Below are positions 1 through 11,887 of a stretch of DNA of 64,000 nt, piece by piece; within the stretch, counting starts at the first letter, position 1, and every line of letters begins with the position of its first letter. The DNA is taken from NCBI GenBank assembly GCA_001465935.1, contig LNKV01000024.1:124001-188000 (forward strand), read 5' to 3'. Source of the DNA: Clarireedia homoeocarpa. Its lineage: Eukaryota; Ascomycota; Leotiomycetes; Helotiales; Rutstroemiaceae. The notes under the pieces were generated by a model. It made no database searches, had not been told where the DNA came from, and worked only from the letters and a program-made list of their open reading frames with translations. The position numbers and the translations under genes were made by a program.

Positions 1-290
1 ATGTCGCAGGCTGGGACTGTCGTTCGCTGACCATCTTGGTGTCTCATCTTCTAGGCAGGCTTCTAACTCTCCTACATTCATTCAATTCATAATACATTCT
101 CTTCTCGAATCACCTTCATTTGGGAACTTTCTGTCAATTCAGCGGGTCCTGAATCAATTAACGTTCCTTTAATACCATACCATACGACAAACAATAACGA
201 TACCCATAAGAATAATTTGGAAGGAGGGTTACGCCAGAGCAGAAAGAAACGAAAGCTTCAACGACGACTTCGGGTCGTATATTCTGAAGG

Positions 291-2154
291 ATGGAGAAGG
301 GCTTTGATAGAAGTAGCGTGGGTTCGGTGAGGGTTTCGGAGAGATCAAGATGGCCGCCATTGACGAGAATGTTGATGTCGGGAGAGATGAGTGCTGAGAT
401 GCCGAGGGAGTTGACTATGAGGGAGAAATTCGACAGATGGATGGTCAATGAAGGATATCGAAGATTGTGGGTTATGCAATGTCTATGGGTGGGACGAGAG
501 GAATGCTAACATTGGATGCAGCTTTGTCTTTGTCTTCGGAATGATTCACGTTATGGTCTTCTCGTTTGGATTTATGAATTATCAACTAAAGGATAGTTTT
601 GGAAAAGCGCGGAGTACCTTTACGATAACTTATGCAATTGCCAGATCGGCGGCGTTGACACTGCATTTCGATGTAGCTATGATTCTGTTCCCAGTTTGCC
701 GCACGTTGATTTCATTAGCACGTCAAACCCCATTGAATGGTATCATTCAATTCGACAAGAACATCACCTTCCATATGCTGACAGCTTGGTCAATCGTCTT
801 CTTCTCTTGGGTGCATACCATTGCGCATTGGAACAACTTCGCTCAGATTTCGGCAAAGAACAACCTTGGTATTGGTGGATTCCTTCTTGCAAACTTCGTT
901 AGTGGCCCGGGGTGGACTGGATATGTTATGTTGATCGCTCTTATGGCCATGGCTATCACCTCGTACGAGAAGTATCGTCGCGCCAACTTCGAACGCTTCT
1001 GGTATACACACCACTTCTTCGTCATCTTCTTCGTTTTCTGGTCCGTTCATGGAGCTTTTTGTATGATTCAGCCGGATGTCGCTCCTTATTGTATTGGTAT
1101 CGGAACTTCAGCCATTGGTGTCTTTTGGCAATACTGGATGTATGGTGGTTACATCTATCTCTTCGAAAGAATTGCACGTGAGGTTCGAGGCAAGCACAAG
1201 ACCTACGTCTCCAAGGTCGTTCAACATCCTAGCAACGTTTGCGAAATTCAAATCAAGAAGGAGAACACCAAGACGCGAGCTGGTCAATACATCTTCTTTT
1301 GCTGTCCTGAGGTCTCCGTATACCAATACCACCCTTTCACGCTCACATCGGCACCTGAAGAGGACTATATCTCTATCCACATCAGAATGGTTGGAGACTT
1401 CACGAAAGCCGTTGGGAAAGCCCTTGGTTGCGAATTCGATAAACCAAAAGGTGAGAAGGGAGAATCATCTCAGGTTGTTGGTGTCAATCAGAATGGACCA
1501 GGAGCAGATGGAGTCGACCCTGCTATTCGTCGTATCTTGCCTCGTGTCTATGTTGACGGACCATTCGGTTCCGCTTCTGAGGATGTTTTCAAGTTCGAAG
1601 TTGCTATGCTTTGCGGTGCCGGTATTGGTGTCACTCCATTCGCATCCATCCTGAAATCCATTTGGTATCGCATGAATTACCCCCAGAAGAAGACTCGTCT
1701 CCGCAAAGTTTATTTCTTCTGGATTTGTCGTGATTTCGGCTCCTTCGAATGGTTCCGATCTCTCTTACTCGCCATTGAAGCCCAAGACATGGACAACCAT
1801 ATCGAAATTCACACATACCTTACAGCCAAGATCAAGGCTGATGATGCTACAAACATTATGATTAACGATGCGAACGCGGATCGTGATGCAATCACCGGAT
1901 TGAGAGCACCCACCAACTTTGGTAGACCTAACTGGGACATGATCTTTAAGAGTGTCAGGAAGATCCATACTCCAAGTGAGGCTGGTGTCTTCTTCTGTGG
2001 ACCGAAGGTTTTAGGTAGTGTGTTGCATATCAAATGTAATATGTACAGCGAGCCTGGTAAGTAATCATCTCTCTTCTCGAAACGATCATGCGCGACCAAC
2101 ATACTGACGATAAATATAGGATTCAATTTCTGCTGGGGCAAAGAAAATTTCTAA
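291..2154 (+). CDS. noxB: NADPH oxidase, NoxB (Nox2) class, 581 aa, 3 exons
   Basis: This is the catalytic subunit of a superoxide-generating NADPH oxidase: a membrane flavocytochrome passing electrons from NADPH via FAD and two haems to oxygen, used in fungal differentiation and host penetration. Exons are 291..466, 522..2056 and 2120..2154; the 55- and 63-nt introns preserve frame. The N-terminal extension followed by the MVNEGYRR stretch is typical of NoxB rather than NoxA. Haem-ligand pairs are visible as H143/H157 (spacing 14) and H222/H235 (spacing 13). The FAD-binding HPFT is at 329-332 and the NADPH-binding GAGIGVTP at 424-431. The last 35-nt exon supplies the conserved C-terminal WGKENF; unspliced, the protein would end early with a lysine after EPG. 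The ATG at 291 is the first in frame. The class assignment is firm, the exact N-terminus slightly less so. Confidence 0.95.
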
Positions 2155-4742
2155 TCTACAAAATCGAATTGCGCGTACAGCTCTCGCATTTTATATACAT
2201 ATTACTTCTCGTTTGACACACACAGCACTTATTACCCGTCACCTTGGTTTCTTCCTGCTCCACATTCGATTCGAAAGGGGCACCGTTTATGTATGTTTTG
2301 AAGGGACGATGCACGATATATGACGGACAGAATATTTAGATTGGTAGTGTGCGCAGGGCGCGAATACATATACATTATTTATATACTTACCTCTTGATAT
2401 GCTTGTTTGGTTTTATTATTCTTTGTTTCGTTGTCAGATGTTAATAGAAAGTTGTCGGTATAGATGGTTTGGATTGAGGTGGACAGCACAAGGTGTGGAG
2501 AGACGTCGAAGAGCAATTATATGGCTCATCTGGAGTCCCAAGCCAAAATCACTATGATGCATGACAGTGAGTAGGTTTATGCTTATTCTCCAATCTTCAA
2601 AGTGATGATATTGGGTTGTTGAGGTTTTGAAGAAGTTTTATGTATACGAGGGCTTTTGTACCAAGTACAGGGGCCGGGGCAAAGGTACCGTTTTCAGCTT
2701 GTCTCGAGTCTTGTACTTCCAAATGCAAATGCAAATGCAAATTAGAGTTGTTGAGTAGTTGATTGCCACTTACTCGGGACCTTGGGAGGTTTCATGTTTC
2801 GGATTAAAATGCTTGGCGAGGAGATTGGATGGGAATTTCCCTTGTGAGGAGCTCCGAGGTGCGCAGACTCGAGAATGCCAAGCCTGAAGCGGGTTTCGAA
2901 TGCGCTAGAGTACCGTAGCGTGGTTTACTTTACTCCTGTGGCTTAGACCTTCTGCTTGCCCCGCTCTGACTTTACTTGCTTTTATTTCCTACTTTGCTTT
3001 CTCTGGTAGAGATGGGTTTATGCTCGATTGATTGATTATGTGCATGGGATGGGATGGGATGGTTTGGTTTGGTATAGATGTCCGCAACGGAATACGGAGA
3101 AACAAATTTGTTTCGATGGCTTGGCCTTGATTTTGTATAGTGCAGATGGACACTTTGTGGAAATTTCTAGGGCCGGGACAATTTAAGAGATTGATGGGCT
3201 TGCTCGATTGGTAGGTAGATGCCGAACGGTAGTGGAGAGGAGTTACGCTACCAGGAACGAATGGGGAGGGTTTGTCCTCCTGGTTAGATACCGGACGGTA
3301 CCTGCGATTTTGCAAGTGCAGATATCCGGGTACAAGTCGCCGCTCGCTTTTGCATGGATCGTGGTTTGTTCTAGATTGGCAGTACGGATGGAGAAAAGGG
3401 GCGGGCTTGATTGATGGGAGGGGATGTGCTGGTGGATGAGGGAATGAATATCTTCATATATGCCTTTCTCCTCTCTCCTCTCTTCCTCTCTTGTTTTTCT
3501 AGGACTTGTTATTATCAATAAAATACAAACTTTTATTAACTCTCCTTCATTACTTTTACTTTCTTACGCTTGGTAGTGGGCACAAATTACGACAACGGCT
3601 TCTTGGTATCTTACCTTACCATACTGGCGGAGTGGTTGTTCTTTATTTTGTCAGGTACAAATATACCTTCGCTTCTTCTGTTTCTTTCAACTCGAAATTT
3701 GTTTGTAGAGAGGCGAGATTTTATTTGGAGATTCAATCTTCTGACTTTCTTTAAAGGGACAATTTACTTATTTATTTGTGCATACATTCTTTCAAATTTT
3801 GTCTGAACACACACGTCAAGCTTGGACTTGACTCACCTAATTTTCGAATCCAAAAATATCCAAGTCCTGGATGACGAACGACAGTCGTGTTATAGTGGAG
3901 ACTGCAATCTTTTAGTTTGTTTGTTTATTCGGATCTTCTTTGACTCGGAACTGGATTCCGGATAGAGGGTAAAGGACGGAAAAGATAGAAAGGAGAAAGG
4001 GAAAAATAGGGACTGGGGATTGTGGATTGTTCAATCCCATCTAAGTGGAGTGGACAAAAAGACAGGAAAAGAGTATAAAGCCATTGCATACATGACCGAT
4101 TTAGGTTTCTTGTTGATCGAGAAATTCTTTTGCGTCAAAGGATTGATTTTTTTTGAACTAAGTCATTTGATGTTTTTGGTCTGAGGGTTTGGGATTGAGT
4201 AACACATACACATATACATACGACTGAAACTGTGTGTGTTGTTGATTTATTGGAACTTGGCTGGATACATAGTTTTGTGTATACACCGATCCATCCATCA
4301 TCGATCTGAGAAGAAAGAGTCGGCTTGCGCTGCTGGTGGCAACTGGTTTGGTGTCTTCGGGAAAGATATCGACGTCGGATACATACACGCAACGCAACAC
4401 GAACTGCATCAAACTGCCGGTGGAAACAAACAAAGGACAGACAAAGGGAGAAGAATTCGAGCTGGACTGTGTCAGAGACATTTACATCGAATACTCTCGT
4501 CAACTAGGCCGCACGTGAAAGTCGATCGACCTACTCGTTGCTTATACATATCGACCTCGCACCGTCGTCGGCATCTTATTCTGGTATACAGATATCGATC
4601 GCATCGATACATCAACGCTTCACTTTACCTCGCTCATTTATCTCATTTACAGCGCTGAATCAAGCACATCACATCACATCACATCATCAACACGGCACAC
4701 AACGAAACGAAACGAACCCAAGCAAACAAACAAACAAACAAA
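2155..4742. other. Intergenic spacer, no convincing gene
   Basis: I see no coding unit here; the short open frames lack codon structure and splice support. The last ~600 bases are probably promoter and 5' leader of the small protein at 4743, ending in an AAAC/AACA-rich stretch directly before its ATG. A short GGGAT repeat (about 3046-3062) and a few T-rich tracts are present. Confidence 0.5.
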
Positions 4743-5123
4743 ATGTACATTCCAGTCCCCCAAATCCGCCCCAGCACCAGCTCGTCCCTTCTCCCGCGCT
4801 CCGCTTCCGCCTCCCCCGAAGAATCCCCCACCGAATACACGTACGCGGTGCCCAGCTCGGGCAGCACCAACGCCGGGTTCAACTTTGCGCAGGCGAATTT
4901 CTGGGGGAGCATCGCGGCGTTTGCGGTGGTGCTGGCGCTGCTTTACGGGCTGTTGATTCTAGGGCTGAAGTGCTGTCATGGGAGGGGGGGCAAGGGGAAT
5001 GGGAATGGGAGTGGTGGGGGGAAGAGCAAGGAGGAGTTGGTTTGGGGGAAGAAGGTGCTAGGGAGTAGGAATACCAAGGTTACGAGGGAGGAGGTTTGGT
5101 GGGGGGGTTGGTGGGGGTGGTAG
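4743..5123 (+). CDS. Small single-pass membrane protein, hypothetical, 126 aa
   Basis: I do not recognise a family. The protein has a Ser/Pro-rich N-terminal half (about residues 10-45), one clear hydrophobic helix (about residues 57-77, FWGSIAAFAVVLALLYGLL), a CC pair just after it, a Gly/Asn/Lys-rich linker and a Trp/Gly-rich tail (EEVWWGGWWGW). A likely topology is N-out/C-in because positive charge (K/R) follows the helix. The ATG sits in an excellent fungal start context (a run of AAAC repeats ending in CAAAATG), as expected for a long A-rich leader. No intron is needed. The GC-rich coding stretch contrasts with the AT-rich flanks, which supports real coding. Function is unknown; it could be a small plasma-membrane or ER adaptor. 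Confidence 0.6.
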   Translation: MYIPVPQIRPSTSSSLLPRSASASPEESPTEYTYAVPSSGSTNAGFNFAQANFWGSIAAFAVVLALLYGLLILGLKCCHGRGGKGNGNGSGGGKSKEELVWGKKVLGSRNTKVTREEVWWGGWWGW

Positions 5124-6068
5124 GTAGATGTGGGTGGGTGATGGATGGGGAAAGGGGGATATGGGAGGTTAGGATTAGGAATAGACAGACTGATAGGCTT
5201 TGGAAATCCTGGGGAAAAAAAACTTTTCTGTATCGGATTGTATCGATTGTATATATTTAGTGTTTCCTTCTTCTTTTTGTATCTATCTGTATCTATCTGT
5301 ATCTATTTAATTGTATATGTATATATCTCTTTGATCCCACCCTTCTCTCTCTCACACACACACACACACACATACCTACGCATACATACACACTCTCTCT
5401 CTTATCCCAAAACCCACAGAATCAGAAATAAAAAACAGATATGAAAAAAAGTGAAACATCAGTTAGTTATTCCAGCAACTCTATTCTACTTTACCTTTCT
5501 CTCAAACAGATCGGTGAAAGCTTTACATACATGGACATCAGGGTGCAGAATTTCACACACATATATCACACACATCCTTATATCTATCCTTATTAGTATT
5601 GCTGTTGTTATTCTTACTGCTGTGTCTATTACTATTGCTCTCGCTATTACTACTTCTACCGCGCTGTGCTGTGCTGACCGTCCGTCTAATTTCTACCATG
5701 CTGTACTTATATCTATTCCTGCCCTCTATATCTGCCAATACCTGCAGAAACCCGAAACGCAAGCAAATCTATGTCTGTCCGCAACCAACCACCTGCCCAC
5801 TCGTGTAAGAATGCTCTGCCATGAACATCAACCTCTCCATCAACACCCACATTGCACTCACTTCATCTCCCCTTCCATTCTCGTTTTCATTCTCTTCCAC
5901 TTCCACATCCACACTTTCTCCCAAGATCTCAGCATCTCTCAGTCTCCACCTCAGCTTACCCATCTCTTCCAACCAGCAATCCCATTCGCTATTTCATATC
6001 CCATACCACACAACCTCCCACAATGTCCCTCATTATCTCACCTCTCCCCCTCCACCCACCAAACCCCA
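5124..6068. other. Convergent spacer with (CA)n and pyrimidine-rich sequence
   Basis: This is the 3' side of both the small membrane protein (+) and the large charged protein (-). A (CA)n microsatellite lies at about 5352-5371 and CT-rich low-complexity sequence continues to 6068. The long + strand frame through 5451-6374 consists of Ser/Leu/His runs from pyrimidine-rich DNA and is not convincing as a gene. Confidence 0.5.
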
Positions 6069-9000
6069 CTAATCCTGCCTCCACAAAATCGCACTCTCAA
6101 TCCAATGCCAAAACCCCACCCCCCTAGCACCACTCTGCTGACTCTCCCAATACCTAACTCTACTATCATCTCTCCCCCTCCTCTCGCTACTCATCTCCCT
6201 TCCTCTGCTTCCTCCACTCTCATCATTCTTTGCTTTATCTTTTTCTTTTTCTTCCACAATCGCTGCCTCTTTCTCCATTTCATCCTCGCTGCTTTCCGAT
6301 TCGGATCCATCTTTCTTCTCATCTTCGATGTCTTCGTTACCGGCCTTGCTCTGCTTCCCCCCATCGGATTCTGAAGTCCACTCATCCGTCGCTTTTTCTT
6401 TCCCCTTGTCCTTGCTATTCCGGCTACTCACCCCTTTCTCTGGCCTCTCTTTAGAGCTGCTATCTTTTCCACCACGCTCAAATTTATTCTCCCTCTCTAT
6501 TTCCATAGCCTCTTCTTCTTCTTCTTCCAGCTCATATCTCTCTTCTTCCTTGATTAGCTCCTCATTATCCCCACTACTCTCCCTTTCTTTCCATTTCCCC
6601 TTCCCTCTCCTCATCTCCCCCTTCCCTTCCCTTCTCTCCTTTCCGTCTTTCCGTCTTATCCCCTCCCTCTCTGCACCTATCCTCTTCTTCTCCCCACCCA
6701 CATCCTCCCTCTCCCTACTCCCTCCCTTCTCCTTCTCCATACCCACATCCTCTCTCTCCCTACTCCCTCCTTTCTCCTTCTCCCCACCCACATCCTCCCT
6801 CTCCCTACTCTTTTTCTTCTCCTTCTCCCCACCCATATCCTCCTTCTCCCCACCCACATCCTCCCTCTCCCTACTCCTTTTCTTCTCCTTCTCCCCACCC
6901 ATATCCTCTCTCTCCCTACCCACATCCTCTCTCTCCCTACTCCCTCCCTCCTCCTTCTCCCTATCCACATCCTCCTTCTCCCCACCCACATCCTCCCTCT
7001 CCCTACTCCCTCCCTTCTCATTCTCCCTACCCACATCCTCCCTCTCCCTACTCCCTCCCTCCTCCTCCTTCTTCTTCCTCCCCCTCTCTTCTTTTAACCA
7101 CCTATTCTCCTCCTCCAACCCTCTAACCCGCCTCCACAAATCCAACTCCCTCATCTCCCTCCTCACACTCTCTCCCATGATCCCCAAACTCTTCAATTCC
7201 TGCGCTATAATGTAGATATACGATCTCAGCTGCCTCGCCACTTGTAAATCACTATCCATCGCTTCTCGATCTCTTTCTGGTACCGATTCTTCTGTTTCTT
7301 CGTGGTTTTGCGATTCTCGGGTTTTCGCCGCTTTTTTCAATTCGTTTTCTTGCTGCTGACCTTTATTGAGTTCCGGTCTTTGGTCCGCTTTCTTACCCAC
7401 ATCTTGTACTTCCATCTCAGTTACCCTCTCTTTCTCTTTTCCTTTCTCTTTCCCCATTTCTTGCCCCTCTCCTTTCAATTTCGATATCCCGGCCCCTGAG
7501 CTTGAGCCTTCATCATTCTCTCCCTTCACTACATCCACATCCCCTTGGCTTATACTTTCCTCTCCCTTTATCTCCTCCGTCCCAAATATCTGATCATCAC
7601 TCTCCCTCTCTAGTGTCTCCGAAAACCTCACCAACTTACGTCTCTCAGTCTGTTTCCCCTTTCCCTTACTCTTCCCCTTGTCCTTTTCATTTCCTCCATC
7701 CTTTCCTTTCCCCATATCCACACTCGTTCTTCTGCCTTCTTTCACTTCCCTAATTTCTCCCCCAACTTGTTGTTCTCCTCCTCCTCCCTCTTCTCCTGCC
7801 ATTGCATCTATCCTCGCTTTCACCAACTCAATACTCGATCTCCTTCTCTCCTTCATCCCAGCCCCCTCTTCTCCCATCCCCTCTTCTCCCATCCCCTCTT
7901 CCCGTTCTTTCTCATCCTCCTCCTCCTCCTCCACAACCGTATCCATCGTCCGCCCCCGATGAAACACCTCTTCCGTACCCATATCCACATTCGTATGCAA
8001 ATCCATATCCGTCTCCGTAGCCTTATCAGCCCTCGGCTTCCTTATAATCGCAGCCACCCACTCCGCATTTTGCTCATCTTCCAACCACTCCTCAATAAGA
8101 CCCATCAAACCCATCTTCTTTAAACTTTTTCTCATTTTCCCTCCAATCTCCACCTCTTCATCCTCAGCATCTTCAATCCCAAACATACCCTCTTTGACCT
8201 CTCCTACCATTCTCTTTAACCCCCGTAACTCCCTGACAAACTCACATCGCTCCACCTCACCAATCTCCATCTTCTTCCGCACCTCCTTCAACTCCTCCTT
8301 CACTTCTGTAATACCCTTCCCCAGATCCGTTTTCGTCTCATGAATCTCCTTCCCTAATTCCATCTTCATCTCATGAACTTCCTTCACCAAATACTCATCA
8401 CCACCAACCTTTCTCTCCATCTCCGTCTCCTTCTCCATCTTCACCTCCCCCTCAAACCCACCACCCTTCTCACGCTTAACCTCCACCCCCGTACCCACAC
8501 TCATATTCGTCTCCCCACTACCAATTTCCAAACTCGAAAATCTCCCTCTAACCGCACCATGCGTCTGCCCCTGCCCGTGTACCTGCGCAACCGGCAAAAA
8601 CGACCTCTTCTGCAACTTCGTCTTCGGTGACCAAAGCCCCTTGTGCAGTTTAAACTTCGATTTGCGTTCCGTTTCCATCGTTGGAGATTGTGATCCATCG
8701 AGAACAGATGGTGGTGATTTATCTGCTATGCAATCATTCCCATCAGCTCCATCAAACATATGACAGAAAGCAGAATAGGAAATGGGAGAGAGGGAAAGAA
8801 AGAAAGAAAACATACCAGCAACCACCTCGCCATCAATAACCACCGCTTTACCGTCTCCAGGAATTCCAACCCCATCACTTTCCTTCAAGTCCGATTTCTC
8901 CCCATCAACACACTTCATCCAACTCGATTCCGCAGGGATGAAATCTATTTCCTCCGCCTCAACCGCATCTGCTTCCGATAGAACAAGTGAATCATTTGCA

Positions 9001-10406
9001 TCTTCATTCTCTGTTTCAGTTTCAGTATCCTCCTGCATACTGATACTGCTTGAACGATCTCCACGATGGGCGGCAGTCGAAGAAAAACTCAGAATCTCCA
9101 ACCTTTCATTCGCATTATCGACATCTTCACTTTCAACCTCCTCCTCCCCATCTGTGCTGCTAATTTTCTGAGTGACCCTGCTTGCGCTCATGATATCCTT
9201 CAATGTTATAAGAGGTAAGAAAACTGTGCTTGATTGACCATTTTTCACAACCAGGATATCCTCCAAGGTGAACTCATTGTCCTTTGCCGACGGCGACGAT
9301 ATTGCCGCTCCGGGGCGGAATGATTGGTTGTTCGCTCTCTCTTGAGACGTAGCAATGGTGGATTGGTTTGTTTCGCGCGTGGTGTCAAGAAGTAGATCGT
9401 CGACTTTTGGGACAAGATCTTCCATACCAGCGTCTCTGGTTTCTTTCGCAGAACCGCCTGTCTTCGTTTGCTCCTGGATTGCTTCCTTTGTATCGTTATC
9501 GTGGAACCCACTCTGCAAATCCGCTTCCATCGCTTCAGCAGAAGCATGATCCACACTTGATATCTCCTCGATCCTTTCCCCAGCCTTAATCTCACCAGCC
9601 ATACCACCAGCCTTAATCTCCTCCTGCTTCTTTATTTCATCTTCACTTCCCAGCTCATAGCTTAAACAAGAATCTGGTTCTGTAAAGTCACCCACTGAGT
9701 CTTTCATCGCTTCCAATCTCTCTTGGCTTGTGCTTGAGACTTCACTATCTTCCCTGGATCCTCTCTTTCCCTGAATAGTACTCTGTGGCTGCCCATTTAT
9801 TTCCACGTTGCTCTTTTGGCTTTCAGTTTCATGGTCTTGTCCGGCTTCGATGGTTGAATTTCCGATAATAGCTCCATTCCCGTGGTCGTCGTCCAACCCG
9901 TTGCTACTCCGATACCTTTTTTCTTCGAAGCTTTTCCTTCCGACCAAAATGCTCTCCTCATCGTCATCTTTCTCAACACTGTCCCCACTTACCATATCCT
10001 TTAAACCACCAGCCTTATACCCTCCATCCAATCCCTCCTCTTTTCCCATACCCTCATCCCCATCCCCATCCATCGCCTCCTCGCTCCCCCAATAACCAAC
10101 CTCAAAGCCCCCAGCCCCATCCAAATTCCCAATCACCGCACCACCATCCCTATCCCCATCATCCGTACTCCCACTTCCATCCCTATCCCTACGCCCTCCA
10201 CTCAAACCCCCTTCACCACCCACCTCCCCACTCAAAGCAGTCAACTTCGTCAACCTCTCCCCCAACACCCCCTTCTTAATCGGCGATCTCGATCTCCGTC
10301 TAATCGTATCTTTCCCCGACAGCCCTTGCCCACATGACTCCTCCTCTCCCTCGCCCGAGCGTGAGCGTGAGCCCGAGCGCGATCTATCGCCACCCCAGAC
10401 ATACAT
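6069..10406 (-). CDS. Very large, highly charged repeat/coiled-coil protein, about 1414 aa, 2 exons
   Basis: No family is recognised. The frame is open for 4.3 kb. It starts with an RS-rich stretch (RSRSGSRSRSG), continues through acidic low-complexity sequence, has heptad-like E/K-rich segments about two fifths along, and then a tandem block of roughly 15-residue units built on SREREDVGGEKEK (nt about 6670-7060). The C-terminus is again E/K/S-rich and ends in a Trp-containing tail. A 93-nt intron (8723..8815: GTATGT donor, GCATAGCAG acceptor) is proposed because the unspliced frame there encodes an out-of-place hydrophobic stretch (FSFFLSLSPISYSAF). Exons are 10406..8816 and 8722..6069. Composition suggests a nuclear or scaffold protein. 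The opposite strand also stays open over the repeats, a mirror effect of purine-strand bias, so the coding strand is inferred from the overall frame, start and intron. Confidence 0.65.
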   Translation of the reverse strand: MYVWGGDRSRSGSRSRSGEGEEESCGQGLSGKDTIRRRSRSPIKKGVLGERLTKLTALSGEVGGEGGLSGGRRDRDGSGSTDDGDRDGGAVIGNLDGAGGFEVGYWGSEEAMDGDGDEGMGKEEGLDGGYKAGGLKDMVSGDSVEKDDDEESILVGRKSFEEKRYRSSNGLDDDHGNGAIIGNSTIEAGQDHETESQKSNVEINGQPQSTIQGKRGSREDSEVSSTSQERLEAMKDSVGDFTEPDSCLSYELGSEDEIKKQEEIKAGGMAGEIKAGERIEEISSVDHASAEAMEADLQSGFHDNDTKEAIQEQTKTGGSAKETRDAGMEDLVPKVDDLLLDTTRETNQSTIATSQERANNQSFRPGAAISSPSAKDNEFTLEDILVVKNGQSSTVFLPLITLKDIMSASRVTQKISSTDGEEEVESEDVDNANERLEILSFSSTAAHRGDRSSSISMQEDTETETENEDANDSLVLSEADAVEAEEIDFIPAESSWMKCVDGEKSDLKESDGVGIPGDGKAVVIDGEVVAGMFSFFLSLSPISYSAFCHMFDGADGNDCIADKSPPSVLDGSQSPTMETERKSKFKLHKGLWSPKTKLQKRSFLPVAQVHGQGQTHGAVRGRFSSLEIGSGETNMSVGTGVEVKREKGGGFEGEVKMEKETEMERKVGGDEYLVKEVHEMKMELGKEIHETKTDLGKGITEVKEELKEVRKKMEIGEVERCEFVRELRGLKRMVGEVKEGMFGIEDAEDEEVEIGGKMRKSLKKMGLMGLIEEWLEDEQNAEWVAAIIRKPRADKATETDMDLHTNVDMGTEEVFHRGRTMDTVVEEEEEDEKEREEGMGEEGMGEEGAGMKERRRSSIELVKARIDAMAGEEGGGGEQQVGGEIREVKEGRRTSVDMGKGKDGGNEKDKGKSKGKGKQTERRKLVRFSETLERESDDQIFGTEEIKGEESISQGDVDVVKGENDEGSSSGAGISKLKGEGQEMGKEKGKEKERVTEMEVQDVGKKADQRPELNKGQQQENELKKAAKTRESQNHEETEESVPERDREAMDSDLQVARQLRSYIYIIAQELKSLGIMGESVRREMRELDLWRRVRGLEEENRWLKEERGRKKKEEEGGSREREDVGRENEKGGSREREDVGGEKEDVDREKEEGGSREREDVGREREDMGGEKEKKRSREREDVGGEKEDMGGEKEKKKSREREDVGGEKEKGGSREREDVGMEKEKGGSREREDVGGEKKRIGAEREGIRRKDGKERREGKGEMRRGKGKWKERESSGDNEELIKEEERYELEEEEEEAMEIERENKFERGGKDSSSKERPEKGVSSRNSKDKGKEKATDEWTSESDGGKQSKAGNEDIEDEKKDGSESESSEDEMEKEAAIVEEKEKDKAKNDESGGSRGREMSSERRGRDDSRVRYWESQQSGARGVGFWHWIESAILWRQD
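6670..7060. repeat. Coding minisatellite within the charged protein
   Basis: Imperfect tandem units of about 36-45 bp read CTCCCTACTCCCTCC..TTCTCC..CCCACATCC on the + strand, roughly ten units. They encode SREREDVG-type repeats on the minus strand. Units differ mainly by small in-frame length changes and point substitutions. Confidence 0.8.
8723..8815 (-). other. Intron whose length is a multiple of three and which has no stop
   Basis: Donor GTATGT and acceptor CATAGCAG flank 93 nt that can also be read through in frame, adding 31 residues with a hydrophobic core. Either splicing or retention gives a full-length product. Confidence 0.55.
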
Positions 10407-11389
10407 TCTGCCGCTTCTTTTCTAGTTGTATGCGTACGGAACGGCGTGGTGTAACGAGAAGTCGTAGTGACCTGACCGCCGAGTCGACAAACCTGACGTA
10501 TGTATAGCTTTCAAGATGAAAGGCAAGTAAGTCAGTCGGACAGAGTGCAGTGCAGTATAAATAACAAAGAGGAGACAAGCGTGCTATATCACTTGTAAAA
10601 GTGAAAGGGATATTTCAACCAGCACAGCGTAGCGTAACACACACAAGTACAGTATCAGCGCGAGAGAGAGAAACCCACCAACCAAAAAAGACAAAGAAAC
10701 AAAGAAACCTGGGTATAAAAACGGACGGTATAAAGTACCCTGGATGATGATGACGATGATGATGATGGTGATGGTGATGGTGATGATGACAATAGCAAGT
10801 CGATATTGAAATAGCTGTATTGTATGTATGTATGTACTAAGACGCCCAATTTCCAGATTCGGAATATAGTTGCGTGGGATGGGAGCGGGTGTGAGTTGAG
10901 GAAGTCGGTAGCTAGGCAAGTACGATCGATGATGGGTAAGTCGGTTGAACAGCTGGACTGCACTTGCACTTGCACTTGCACTTGCACTGGGTGTATTGGG
11001 GTGCGGATTTGGAGATACGTATGGGTATAGGTATATGGAATGGCAGTTACGTTGAGGAAGTCTATGGGTAGTTAGGTAGGTAGGTAGGTAGGTAGGTAGG
11101 CAAGGACGATGAATATTAACTCAACTCAACTCATATCATATCAAATCAACGCCTACTTCTTTCCCCAGCCCAACTAACCAAAATTCAACCAGCCCTCGAA
11201 CCCACATCTTCTACACCTCGCACCTTCCTTCCTCTTTCTTCCTTCTTTCCATTAACTCTCCCTTTCCCTTCCCCTTCCCCTTTCCCTTCCCCTTCCCCTT
11301 CCCCTTCCCCTCCCATATCCGATCCTAATCACAACCCTCACCCCAACTTCAACTTCAACATAACATCACTTTCCCCCATATCCAACCCA

Positions 11390-11447
11390 CTCACTCACTC
11401 ACTCACTCACTCACTCACTCACTCACTCACTCACTCACTCACTCACT
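11390..11447. repeat. (CACT)n tetranucleotide microsatellite
   Basis: An uninterrupted run of CACT/TCAC tetramers about 58 bases long, read directly from the sequence. Confidence 0.95.
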
Positions 11448-11736
11448 AAATCCCACCTCCAACTCCACCTCCACCCCTCTCAACAAACAAACAAGCATAT
11501 AACACAGCAACAACATCAAGCAAGCTACAAATCCTACATATATATATATATATATACACACACCTCAGCAAAAGCAAAAGCAAAAGCAAAAGCAATCTGA
11601 AAAGAACAGAACAAATAGATACCAACCAACCTATAAAGCCATCAAGATAGCTAGCTAGCTAACTTGGCCAACTTAACTTAACTTAACTTAACCTAGCTAG
11701 ATGTATGTAAAAGAAAGATAAGATAAGATCAATAAA

Positions 11737-11740
<4 letters not shown>

Positions 11741-11789
<49 letters not shown>
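11741..11789. repeat. (CT)n dinucleotide microsatellite
   Basis: About 24 uninterrupted CT dinucleotides, followed by a C-rich tract. Confidence 0.95.
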
Positions 11790-11791
<2 letters not shown>

Positions 11792-11831
11792 TTCCACCCC
11801 CTCCCCCCCCTCCCCTATCTTGTTATCCTAA

Positions 11832-11832
11832 C

Positions 11833-11886
<54 letters not shown>
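11832..11886. repeat. (ACATAC)n hexanucleotide microsatellite
   Basis: About nine perfect copies of the hexamer ACATAC. Confidence 0.95.

Positions 11887-11887
<1 letters not shown>

Noticed and set aside
158..448. Minus-strand ORF of 96 codons overlapping the first noxB exon
   Set aside because: It is antisense to the NoxB N-terminal coding exon, whose frame joins perfectly to the rest of the enzyme.
5451..6374. Plus-strand frame of 307 codons
   Set aside because: Composition is Ser/Leu/His/Pro runs from pyrimidine-rich DNA, it overlaps the 3' end of the charged protein, and it shows no domain.
6328..7215. Plus-strand frame encoding SPTSSLSLLPPFSF repeats
   Set aside because: It is the mirror of the minus-strand SREREDVG repeat; only the minus strand is open over the full 4.3 kb and has a start and intron.
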